DNA from: CAYRMV01 sp964425255
GTDB lineage: Bacteria > Bacteroidota > Bacteroidia > Flavobacteriales_D > Crocinitomicaceae
Assembly (NCBI GenBank): GCA_964425255.1
Contig: CAYRMV010000014.1
Span: 1-41,010, forward strand
Direction: 5' to 3'
Length of the DNA stretch: 41,010 nucleotides
Under the pieces are notes generated by a model. It was not told the DNA's origin. It did not search any database and saw only the letters and a program-made list of their open reading frames with translations. This document shows positions 33,544-41,010 of the stretch, piece after piece. The stretch's first letter is position 1. Every line of letters begins with the position of its first letter. The position numbers were made by a program, and so were the translations under genes.

Positions 33544-35076
33544 TTACTCGCCTTTCATGGTTTTGATTCCTTGTTCAACGAAATCTTTTCGAGCATACGG
33601 ATTGATAAAGTATTTGGTTTCAACTTGGTAACGATAATCGTTGAATCCACGAATCGTGTCCATTTGTAAAGCAATCCCCCAAAGTCCACCGATCACCACT
33701 TTCTCTGGATTTTTCCGGTAATTTTCTTCCACTTGATCGCAAAAAAACTGTGTTCGCTCCCGTGATCGAAATGCCGAAGCAGGAATTTCTTTTCCGTATA
33801 AATAATTCCATTGCCACTGAATCAAGTTGTCCGTAATGTAAATCGCTTTGGGGTGGTGTTTTTGTACTTCTTTGTGAAATCCTTCAAAAGCTTGTATTTC
33901 ATTCACCCCTGCATCATACCAATCTTGTTTCATTTTTGAACCGGTTGTGATTCCTAAAACAGAAATGAGAGTCAATACAAGCAATGAAAAAGAAACAAAA
34001 CGCTTGTTCTCCCTTGAGATAAAAATAAGAATCAACCAAAAGAGTATCCCGCTGAACAATCCCATCCAATAGCGCGGGGAGGGAATCCGAATAGTCGACA
34101 TCAAAAACACATAGGCGAGAATCATCAATAGAGCAAATCCGTAGAAATATTTTTTGTATTTGGATGCTTGAAAGAAATCCCAAACCAACAGTAACAAACT
34201 CAAAATCAGCGAAAACTTAAGTATTAAATCCCACCAAGTTGGTCGTTCGATGTTCATTCCGAAGAAAAAGAAATTGCTGTATCCGGCCACCAAACCATGA
34301 CGTTGAATTTCCAAATTCGCCAGTTGTTTGTCAATGCCCCAATTGATCGGTGGCGATTTCCAATAAGCAACGTCGAGGTAACCAATTCCTCGAATAGTGA
34401 GCACACTAACGACGAAAATCCCCAACAACAAACACGCATTTCGAAAACCATTCGGGTGTTTGAAAACCCAAGCGGCAATCATAGGGATTACTGGAAGTAA
34501 AATGAGTACATGTGCTTCAAAGGCAATCGCAGCAGAAACGCCTATCCAAATCAGTTGCTTGTACGAAAAGTGAGTTTCTAACATCCAATAAAATACTACG
34601 CAAACAAACAGAAACGCGGTGACATAACCTCCACGAACCATCGCCCCCCACAAGTACCACGTCGGAAATGTAATTAACAATGCGGTCAAGCTAAACCAAA
34701 TCCAGCGAGGAACCTGCTGACGTTGTATCGCTCGAACAAGAAAAGTAACACCCAGACTGAACAATAGTAATCCACCTAGTCGAAGCGCCCAAATTCCGGA
34801 ACCCAATAGCGCAATGAACAAAGCGGTAGAGATTGCCTCAAACGTAGAAAGACCGTAGTTCTGTCCATAAAAGTAAAACGGAAATGATTTTCCTTCTAAA
34901 AAATCCTGCGCCATGATTCCAACCATTGCCTCATCGCCGTCAAACCAAAAGTTTTTGGACAAAAAATGCGGAAGGCGAACCAAAACACTCAACCCAAACA
35001 AGAGTAGCCAAACCAGACAAAACTTCCAAAATGACTTCGGCGATGGTGCTAGTATTTCCGTAAAATACGATTTCAT
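33544..35076 (-). CDS. GT-C (GT39/ArnT-like) integral membrane glycosyltransferase
   Basis: A 510-residue protein with about twelve hydrophobic segments. The first periplasmic loop carries the acidic pair FDGDEA (46-50), as in dolichyl- or undecaprenyl-phosphate mannosyl- and arabinosyltransferases. A soluble C-terminal part follows the last helix (about 390-510). Sugar and acceptor are unknown. First gene of a leftward operon (10 bases before the CapA-like gene); no clear TAnnTTTG box is seen ahead of it, so the promoter lies further up or is weak. Confidence 0.82.
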   Translation of the reverse strand: MKSYFTEILAPSPKSFWKFCLVWLLLFGLSVLVRLPHFLSKNFWFDGDEAMVGIMAQDFLEGKSFPFYFYGQNYGLSTFEAISTALFIALLGSGIWALRLGGLLLFSLGVTFLVRAIQRQQVPRWIWFSLTALLITFPTWYLWGAMVRGGYVTAFLFVCVVFYWMLETHFSYKQLIWIGVSAAIAFEAHVLILLPVIPMIAAWVFKHPNGFRNACLLLGIFVVSVLTIRGIGYLDVAYWKSPPINWGIDKQLANLEIQRHGLVAGYSNFFFFGMNIERPTWWDLILKFSLILSLLLLVWDFFQASKYKKYFYGFALLMILAYVFLMSTIRIPSPRYWMGLFSGILFWLILIFISRENKRFVSFSLLVLTLISVLGITTGSKMKQDWYDAGVNEIQAFEGFHKEVQKHHPKAIYITDNLIQWQWNYLYGKEIPASAFRSRERTQFFCDQVEENYRKNPEKVVIGGLWGIALQMDTIRGFNDYRYQVETKYFINPYARKDFVEQGIKTMKGE

Positions 35077-35311
35077 GTGTAAATAATTTATCTTTCAAGG
35101 GTCATATGGAATACGCCAATTTTTTTTCAGTGGTTAACTGCGTTGCTTGCTTCGCAGGTGCGCAATTTTCTGCTTGGCTATTTCATAGTATCTAATTACA
35201 AGTCAAAAATACTTTTTAAATCTGTACCTAGAATCAAAGTTCATGAAATCAATTTTATTTTGAAACACAAATTAACTTAAAAAAAACTAGGTTCCCTGCC
35301 AAAAAATTTGG

Positions 35312-35319
35312 TAAGTTTG
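35312..35319 (+). promoter_or_regulatory. -7 box TAAGTTTG before lipoprotein gene
   Basis: TAAGTTTG is a perfect TAnnTTTG match 17 bases before the ATG at 35337. The 260-bp region upstream otherwise holds only a small hairpin (CTGCG 35138-35142 with CGCAG 35153-35157). Confidence 0.55.
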
Positions 35320-35336
35320 ATTAGAAATTCACGAAA

Positions 35337-35789
35337 ATGAAAATGAAAACAATACTATTCACTTTATTAACATTATCGATGGTTACAAGTGCTTGCAAAT
35401 CCAAAAGGAATGCAACAAAAAGCGCACAGGAAAACCCGAAAGAAACTCTGATTGCCGTTCTTGGGAAAATACCTGAAAAATCAGATCCTTTGACAATCGA
35501 TACAGCTTATATCACAGGCAATATCTTGACCCTTGGTTTGACGTATGGTGGAGGTTGCAAAGACCACACGTTCCAAGTAATCGGTAGTGAAATGATTAGC
35601 AAATCGTTACCTCCCGTTCGCGCGGTTAGTTTGATTCATCAGGCCAACGAAGATCATTGTCGGGCAATCGTAAATAAAACCATTCAGGTCGATATTTCTG
35701 CCTTGGCGTACAAACAAGAAGCAGGGAGCGAAATCTTTTTGGGAATTGATGGGTACAAAGAAAAATTGAAATACAAATTCGTTCGTTAA
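35337..35789 (+). CDS. hypothetical lipoprotein
   Basis: A 150-residue lipoprotein (lipobox TSAC, C20) of unknown family. The mature region is beta-rich, with LTYGGGCKDHTFQVIGSE at about 77-94 and two conserved-looking cysteines (in GGCKDH and EDHCRA) that could form a disulphide or bind metal. The DTAYITGNILTLGLTYGGGCK pattern occurs in small flavobacterial lipoproteins I cannot name. Another ATG two codons in is possible. The stop overlaps that of the next, convergent gene in TTAA. Confidence 0.75.
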   Translation: MKMKTILFTLLTLSMVTSACKSKRNATKSAQENPKETLIAVLGKIPEKSDPLTIDTAYITGNILTLGLTYGGGCKDHTFQVIGSEMISKSLPPVRAVSLIHQANEDHCRAIVNKTIQVDISALAYKQEAGSEIFLGIDGYKEKLKYKFVR

Positions 35790-36808
35790 TCGCGAACAGA
35801 AAGCACTAGCTTTTGTCTGGGAGAGCCGGAAACGTAAATGCGTTCTCCGGTTTTTTTGGCTTCAAAAATCGATCGATCTACACGCAACCAAAATCTTTCC
35901 GTTTGAATATAAAAATAGGTATTCTCTCCGTTTCGCTGATAACGCGTTGTCACAATCGATTGTGGCCCTGGTTTGAGGTGTGTACTTTCCATTTTATCCA
36001 AAATCGTTTCTTCCCAAACCCGAATTTCTTTTCCTTGCCAATCCAAAAACAAACGAAATGTCTTGCGATTAAGCAAAGTCCAACCGAGAAGACAAAGAGT
36101 GATTATTGTGTAATAAAGCACCTGAAACACTTGTAAATTTGTCAAAGTGAAAAGTAATATAACGACAAGCAAAATATAGTATCCGATTCGAAACCCAATT
36201 CCACCTAATAGCCCGCGAAAAAAGAGCGCTTTCAAAAACGCATAAAACATTGTTTTTCGTTCAGTTTCCGACATGGTTTCAATTCTTCCTGCATCTGGAA
36301 AAGCCGATGGATTCGAAGTTGTTTGTCTTGGTTCTTTTTCATCCGAAGTGACTGAAAAAACGGCATTTCCTCGGGTACAATGAACAGAAATTTTCATTCC
36401 AACATGAAACCGATGAAAAAAATTCATCGACACTCCGAAGCGACGCCCACTAACTTGAAAATAATAATACTCTTGCATTTGACTGTTCTTCCCGCGCGCT
36501 GCTTCTGTTATTTTTTCTTCTAACATTCCGGTGTAAACCGTTTTCTCGGTTTGAAAAGCATTTCGGGTGTGAGAAAAAACTATAAAAGCCAAAATTCCCA
36601 GAAAAAAGACAGAAAAAATCAACAAGGGAATACGCATCGAAGTTGGTATCCCTCCAAAAAACCAGAAAAAATAAATGAAGAAACTCACCATAAACAGAGC
36701 AACACCCCAAACTACCAATACATCTTTCCTCAGCTTTCGTTTTTCCTTACTACTCAAAGGAACTTGTTGCATTTCTAGTTTATTCGCTTGTTCTTCGTTT
36801 GAAACCAT
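35786..36808 (-). CDS. membrane protein with duplicated two-TM plus beta-domain module
   Basis: A 340-residue protein with helix pairs near 30-79 and 193-250. Each pair is followed by a soluble beta-rich domain. The two soluble domains align by eye: EYYYFQVSGRRFGVSMNFF with NTYFYIQTERFWLRVDRSIF, and ISVHCTRGNAVFSV with IYVSGSPRQKLVLSV. An internal duplication is therefore likely. No family is recognised; the layout resembles other 'DUF' membrane sensors or PH-like membrane proteins. Start ATG 36808. Confidence 0.75.
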   Translation of the reverse strand: MVSNEEQANKLEMQQVPLSSKEKRKLRKDVLVVWGVALFMVSFFIYFFWFFGGIPTSMRIPLLIFSVFFLGILAFIVFSHTRNAFQTEKTVYTGMLEEKITEAARGKNSQMQEYYYFQVSGRRFGVSMNFFHRFHVGMKISVHCTRGNAVFSVTSDEKEPRQTTSNPSAFPDAGRIETMSETERKTMFYAFLKALFFRGLLGGIGFRIGYYILLVVILLFTLTNLQVFQVLYYTIITLCLLGWTLLNRKTFRLFLDWQGKEIRVWEETILDKMESTHLKPGPQSIVTTRYQRNGENTYFYIQTERFWLRVDRSIFEAKKTGERIYVSGSPRQKLVLSVRD

Positions 36809-36905
36809 TTTTTTCTCTTCAATTTGGAATAAATATACGTAATTTCTTTTTTCATTTATCTCTTATCATTGGTTCAATTCTTGATTTGTATCGAAAAACC
36901 ACACT

Positions 36906-37423
36906 ATGAAAAATCAGGTTTACTATCTATTTATCCTCATTTTATCTAGTGCTTATGCTACACATCAAAAATCAACAGACTACATTACAAGTTCGAAAAT
37001 CGAAGAAGAAACGCAAGTAATAATTGCCAAGGGAGATCCATTTTGTCACTATTATGTTGCTGAATCTAAAAAAGCAAATGAGAAAAATCGGCTTGTTCAA
37101 CACAAGAGATTGACGGAAAATCCTTGTTGATTTTGTATGCTCCTGATGGAACTGAAACGTATCAATTTCAGCAAGTCAATTTGAGTTATCACCAACATGC
37201 TGAAATCAAACACAAACACCCAAATGGAGCAATCGCTGAAATTTCGGATCATTTGAATCCAGGAGCGAGCATGTACATGTATGAAACGACCTATTAATTC
37301 GACATAGAAAATCAACCGCTTCGAAAAGTTAGTAGCAAATATCCATCGATCTCAGAAGAAATGATGGACGCTGAATCCGTTTGGGATAAAGAGACGAAAT
37401 CGTGGAAAAAGCGAAAGTATTAA
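36906..37423 (+). pseudogene. broken secreted-protein gene (frameshift plus nonsense)
   Basis: From ATG 36906 the frame gives a signal peptide and about 60 residues, then stops at 37130. Adding one A to the A5 run at 37083-37087 restores a frame that continues ...STQEIDGKSLLILYAPDGTETYQF... up to an in-frame TAA at 37295-37297; beyond it the same frame stays open to TAA 37421-37423 (FDIENQPLRKVSSKYPSISEE...). The full product would be about 171 residues, secreted, of unknown family. Two separate lesions make true decay more likely than a single sequencing error. Confidence 0.75.
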
Positions 37424-39873
37424 GAATTATTTTTCCGTTTAAGTGCCTTGAAATAAAGCGCATCGACAAAAACCAAAACTTTCACTGAAATGGTATTCGT
37501 TTGAGGTTCACCCACTAATTGATACCACGAAAAAGCATCAATTGCTGCGGAAGATTCACTGCGAAACAAAGTGTTTTTCCAACCAATTCGCAATTCACTT
37601 CCCGGAATAAAAACCCATCGGTAATTGACATCCAACGAAAAGGTATCAAAACGCGTGTTGTGTATTTGTCCTCCTGTTGATTCTTTTCCAGAATATTCTG
37701 ACAAAATTAGAGAACCATCTCCGGCCAATTCTTGAAAAAAGTCATAGCGAACGGTTTGTGTGTAATAACGCAATCGAGCGGTAATTCCCATTCGTTTTGT
37801 GAAAATAAATTCGCCGTTGAGTGTATGATTAAAAATCATTCTATTTCGAGTTCCAATATAGATTTGATTGGAACTTGCCCCCAAATCGGAGGACGCCGCC
37901 ACGTAGCCATAATCTTGAAAAAAGTATTCAAAACCAGATTCCCAAACCACAAAAAAACGATCTGAAAAACGCATCCGAGGACTGAGACTCCCAGTCCACA
38001 CCTTTTGATTTGATCCCACAAATTGGTTGTAATATGAATCAAAATCTAAGGCAAACGGCTTCGAATAATCCGACGAATAAAACCCGCCCACTTCAATGGA
38101 AGGCTTGAAATACAAAGGAATTCCAAAGGTGCGTGATTCAAAATGATCAACTCGTCCAAAGGGATTGGATTGAATCGACAAGGCCGCAGACAAAAAATTG
38201 CGAAACGTACCAAAGAGAAAAACATCCGTAGAAAATGTGCTAAATAAATTGGGTTTGTACAATGCTTCCAATTGCATATTCCAAGTGATCCGTTTTCGAA
38301 GCAAGCGTTTCCCCGCTTCAAAATCATTCCAAACCACTTGTGTTCTAGCTCCTCTACCATTATTAACAAGCAAAAAACCTAAGTCATTCGGGTTAAACAA
38401 ATCACTTTCTTCGTAATATTCCAAGGTTTGCCGCCAAACTCCTTTCACTTTTGAAACTAAAAATCGAGCACTATGACCAATTTCTCGGTTATTTCCTGTC
38501 ATTCGATTGGAAAGTTTTAACGTTTGTCCAAAATTAATTTTTCCATCCGGAGAAAATAAATTTGCATCCAAAACACTCACATGTGCATCGGTTGCATCGC
38601 CTTCGCGCATGACCAAGGTATTTAAAAAGGAAACCGTACTGTTGTTTTTGAGGTTTTGAGATAAGCTCCAAACTTGGTAGTTCGTCAGAGGATTTGAAAG
38701 TACTTTTCGAGTCGATCCATCTAGTCGTTCAATTTCCGTGTAAGTTCTCCCCTCCACCGCATTGAAAAAGCCAATTCCCAATCCTTTGTCCGTTCGACCC
38801 GAAAGTTTACTTGCATTGATCAAGGGAGCGGTTGAAGCCATTTGCTTGATTTTTTCCCCTTCGCCCAATTCGAGTGCTTTATTTCGGTAAAAAGGTTGTC
38901 CACCAATGCGACGAGAATAAAAAACGGAGCCAATTCCAAACAACTCGGTTCCTTCCTTGAAAAATGAACGATTTTCATCAAATTGCACTTCGAAGGGCCC
39001 CAGATTTAAAATTACATTGTCGGCAATCACCTGACCGAAATCAGGAATCAACGAAACATCTAAGGTAAAAGCATCACTGATTCCGTATTTCAAATCCATC
39101 CCAAAACGGTTGCTATTTTTCCATTGAGCAGAATTAACTGTGTTTTTTTCGAAATACGAGGCACCATAAGGAGTGAATGAAAGTCGGATTGGAGCATCAA
39201 TTCCTTCCAAACCAGTTAATTTTCCAGCTTGCGTAATTTCACCGTAAACAGCAGGATCAACCGGATTCCAATACGACAATTCCCGAAATCGACGAACTTC
39301 ACGTTTAAAATTGACAGCCCATGACTGCGTCGTATTTTTTGGAAATCGAATAGCCGAATACGGAATTTCCATTTCCAATGTCCAACCTTCATCCGTTTGT
39401 TGCACAGCACTTTTCCAAACTGCATTCCAGGAATAATCTTCCTCATCTCCTTGTGCAAGCGCATCCAATTCCACACCTGCAGCGGTTACATAAAATGAAA
39501 AAGCATTTACTTTGTTTCCATACGGATCGATTTGAACGCCAAACCAATCTGCGTTTCCGAAATCATCCCGTTGGGAGAAAACAGCTAAAACGGAATCAGG
39601 TCTTGGATCTTTCAAAATGGCAGCAACAAACAAAGAATTCTCACCATACGTCAAGAAAACCAGAGATTGAAATCGAGATAAAGGGCCGTAATTGGGATAA
39701 TTGACACGAAATGAATCTGCTTTCTGAGATTTCTCCCAGCAAGATTCAAGTAATTTCCCATCAATATCAATTCGCTCAGTTGTGGAAAAAGCTTCATACG
39801 AACGTTGGGCAAAAAGCCCGTTTACAAAAAGGCAAACCAATAGATTTAACAATAATTTTAGGATGAAATTCAC
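37420..39873 (-). CDS. DUF5916 protein with CBM9-like N-terminal domain
   Basis: An 817-residue secreted protein: signal peptide (1-22), a carbohydrate-binding family 9-like domain (about 27-205; IDGKLLESCWEK, DWFGVQIDPYGNKVNAFSFYVTAAGVELDA), then a long DUF5916 outer-membrane barrel-like part. The stretch FEVQFDENRSFFKEGTELFG is diagnostic of the family. Members are common in Bacteroidetes, mostly of unknown function and probably located in the outer membrane. Start GTG at 39873; no ATG is in frame upstream. Ends overlap the pseudogene in TTAA. Confidence 0.9.
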   Translation of the reverse strand: MNFILKLLLNLLVCLFVNGLFAQRSYEAFSTTERIDIDGKLLESCWEKSQKADSFRVNYPNYGPLSRFQSLVFLTYGENSLFVAAILKDPRPDSVLAVFSQRDDFGNADWFGVQIDPYGNKVNAFSFYVTAAGVELDALAQGDEEDYSWNAVWKSAVQQTDEGWTLEMEIPYSAIRFPKNTTQSWAVNFKREVRRFRELSYWNPVDPAVYGEITQAGKLTGLEGIDAPIRLSFTPYGASYFEKNTVNSAQWKNSNRFGMDLKYGISDAFTLDVSLIPDFGQVIADNVILNLGPFEVQFDENRSFFKEGTELFGIGSVFYSRRIGGQPFYRNKALELGEGEKIKQMASTAPLINASKLSGRTDKGLGIGFFNAVEGRTYTEIERLDGSTRKVLSNPLTNYQVWSLSQNLKNNSTVSFLNTLVMREGDATDAHVSVLDANLFSPDGKINFGQTLKLSNRMTGNNREIGHSARFLVSKVKGVWRQTLEYYEESDLFNPNDLGFLLVNNGRGARTQVVWNDFEAGKRLLRKRITWNMQLEALYKPNLFSTFSTDVFLFGTFRNFLSAALSIQSNPFGRVDHFESRTFGIPLYFKPSIEVGGFYSSDYSKPFALDFDSYYNQFVGSNQKVWTGSLSPRMRFSDRFFVVWESGFEYFFQDYGYVAASSDLGASSNQIYIGTRNRMIFNHTLNGEFIFTKRMGITARLRYYTQTVRYDFFQELAGDGSLILSEYSGKESTGGQIHNTRFDTFSLDVNYRWVFIPGSELRIGWKNTLFRSESSAAIDAFSWYQLVGEPQTNTISVKVLVFVDALYFKALKRKNNS

Positions 39874-39919
39874 TGCGTCTTATTGGTTTTACTTATTTTT
39901 ATGAAATTGATTTAGGAGA

Positions 39920-39927
39920 CAAAAATA
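39920..39927 (-). promoter_or_regulatory. -7 box TATTTTTG of the DUF5916 gene
   Basis: On the minus strand TATTTTTG fits TAnnTTTG, 46 bases before the GTG start, in the gap between two divergent genes. Confidence 0.45.
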
Positions 39928-39935
39928 CACATACT

Positions 39936-40838
39936 ATGTTAAGAACCTTTTCTTTTTTCCTTTTAATTGGTAGCATTTCTGCGTGTGGCCTGAAATACGA
40001 ACCACAAACAATGCCAGAAGACCAAAAACTAAACCGTCAAAAAGCTGTTGAACTGATGGTTGAGCAAGAATTTTCTACCAAAGGAATGACATACAAGTCT
40101 TTAGCATTTGGACAAACTGCTATTTTAAAACCTCAATCATACAAAGTTTTAGATTCCTTGTTTGCTGAAAAATACAAATTAGAACAAGAAGGTCGAAATG
40201 ACCGATACCTAAACGAAGCTATTGAAGTTCAACAAATTATTTGTCAACGAGATACAAATACCATTTTATATCGTGAAAATCATGTTTTTAGCTTGACTTA
40301 CCGAGATACTGCTCAAATTATCCATGGTATTTTTGATTTGAATAAAAACAATGAACTAAAAAATGTCAAATTCGAGGAATCTGTTTACATCGACAAAGAA
40401 TTAGTCCCTTTTTACACATATTATTTGTTTGAAGGTTCTTTTTTATATCCAGGTTATTCAGCAGAAACACGCGAAACAGCTTTTTATCGCTTTTATCGAG
40501 AAAAATTAGCAGTTCTTTCAGGCTCACAAAAAGACACCTATTTAGAACACATGTTGCGATTAATGTCCTATGCAAAACGCAAAAAAACACTTGAAAACAC
40601 CACTTTGGCAAAGGAAGTGGTGAAACAAGTAGTACACAAAGGATCAAATGAGTACAAAGAAGAAAATTTCCCTCGAATTGACGCCTTGTATGAAGGAAAT
40701 CGATTGGTTGGCTACGATGTAATTTACCAAGTTTCGGAACCCAATTTGCAAGGAACATGGGAACGATTGGAATACAGTGTGATCTTGGATGATGGTTTAT
40801 TTCCCTCTGAAATGAAAAAAACAATTTTGCCCTATTAA
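39936..40838 (+). CDS. hypothetical lipoprotein
   Basis: A 300-residue lipoprotein (lipobox ISAC, C17) with mixed helix and strand, rich in Lys, Glu and Tyr. No family or catalytic motif is recognised. It is transcribed divergently from the DUF5916 gene with 62 bases between them. There is no terminator visible in the 172 bases that follow, apart from a small hairpin at 40971-40987. Confidence 0.78.
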   Translation: MLRTFSFFLLIGSISACGLKYEPQTMPEDQKLNRQKAVELMVEQEFSTKGMTYKSLAFGQTAILKPQSYKVLDSLFAEKYKLEQEGRNDRYLNEAIEVQQIICQRDTNTILYRENHVFSLTYRDTAQIIHGIFDLNKNNELKNVKFEESVYIDKELVPFYTYYLFEGSFLYPGYSAETRETAFYRFYREKLAVLSGSQKDTYLEHMLRLMSYAKRKKTLENTTLAKEVVKQVVHKGSNEYKEENFPRIDALYEGNRLVGYDVIYQVSEPNLQGTWERLEYSVILDDGLFPSEMKKTILPY

Positions 40839-40970
40839 GAGCCTGTTTAAAATTCATTCTTTTTGAAATTCCAATTTATGATCGGAAATTTTCTTTTTTG
40901 ATTTATGTTCCACAAAACAGAAACACCATGGATTTTTGTATTTTTAAAATGGTAACGGATCACAACAAAA

Positions 40971-40987
40971 ACCTGTGGAGCACAGGT
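40971..40987. terminator. short hairpin near window end
   Basis: ACCTGTG and CACAGGT form a seven-base-pair stem with a GAG loop. No T-run follows, so it is a weak terminator candidate or a structured leader of a gene beyond the window. Confidence 0.3.
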
Positions 40988-41010
40988 CAAGAATAAAATT
41001 ATGATCTTTG

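Noticed and set aside
40366..40857. 163-codon minus-strand frame
   Set aside because: It lies antisense to a lipoprotein gene with a good signal sequence, and itself lacks any domain or promoter.
40838..40880. Terminal inverted repeat of an insertion sequence (GAGCCTGTTTAAAATT)
   Set aside because: It looks a little like some insertion-sequence ends, but there is no partner repeat or transposase in the window.
40928..40996. 22-codon frame near the right edge
   Set aside because: It is too short, has no promoter box and no recognised sequence.

Overview
The window looks like chromosomal DNA from a flavobacterial Bacteroidetes, perhaps a Crocinitomicaceae/Fluviicola-like organism. The phylum call rests on family content: a DUF4835/PorD-like protein, a GldI-like FKBP lipoprotein, a protein with a type IX secretion C-terminal signal, DUF2480, DUF4476, DUF5916, and the block bamD-rpoZ-coaBC-porD-like-recN. 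It is also supported by promoters of the TAnnTTTG (-7) type, A-rich rather than strong Shine-Dalgarno leaders, and low GC. The genus is inference. No tRNA, rRNA, CRISPR array, prophage or intact insertion sequence was found.

Layout. 1-145: a CTAA-type tandem repeat next to the promoter of a membrane-anchored MutS-type ATPase. 172-7249: MutS-like ATPase, outer-membrane barrel-like protein, prmC, a structured intergenic element, ligA, a small lipoprotein and dapA. 7250-9078: an accessory island with a terminator, a frameshifted small membrane protein, three direct repeats at an exact 34-bp period, and an AAA_14/DUF4143 ATPase. 9133-12610: DHH phosphoesterase (NrnA-type), two FKBP lipoproteins and an M23/LysM peptidase, then a clear terminator. 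12692-13585: a degenerate patatin whose start codon lies inside a perfect 20-bp palindrome. 13676-18620: bamD-rpoZ-coaBC-DUF4835-recN. 18657-20633: DUF4476 protein with a His-rich linker, DUF423 protein and MBL hydrolase, almost without gaps. 20993-24346: secA, followed by a terminator and a 260-bp array of direct and inverted GTTGCG-type repeats. 24734-26953: rimO and a DMT transporter. 26955-30147: a mosaic of short genes on alternating strands (DUF2480, YCII lipoprotein, SRPBCC, HEAT-like, FutA-like binding lipoprotein). 30137-35076: a leftward operon (GT-C glycosyltransferase, CapA-like, CocE-type hydrolase with T9SS signal, small membrane protein). 35337-40838: a lipoprotein, an internally duplicated membrane protein, a broken secreted-protein gene, a DUF5916 protein and another lipoprotein.

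Most genes are housekeeping: cell-wall precursors (dapA), envelope assembly (bamD, secA, PorD-like, FKBPs), DNA repair (ligA, recN, MutS-like), translation (prmC, rimO) and coenzyme A (coaBC). The points that most deserve a second look are non-coding or degenerate: the multi-stem element between prmC and ligA, the 34-bp-period repeats before the DUF4143 ATPase, the palindrome over the patatin start with the altered nucleophile elbow, the post-secA inverted-repeat array, two genes broken at A-runs, and three convergent gene pairs whose stop codons share one TTAA. I do not see a convincing new multi-gene defence or biosynthetic system.
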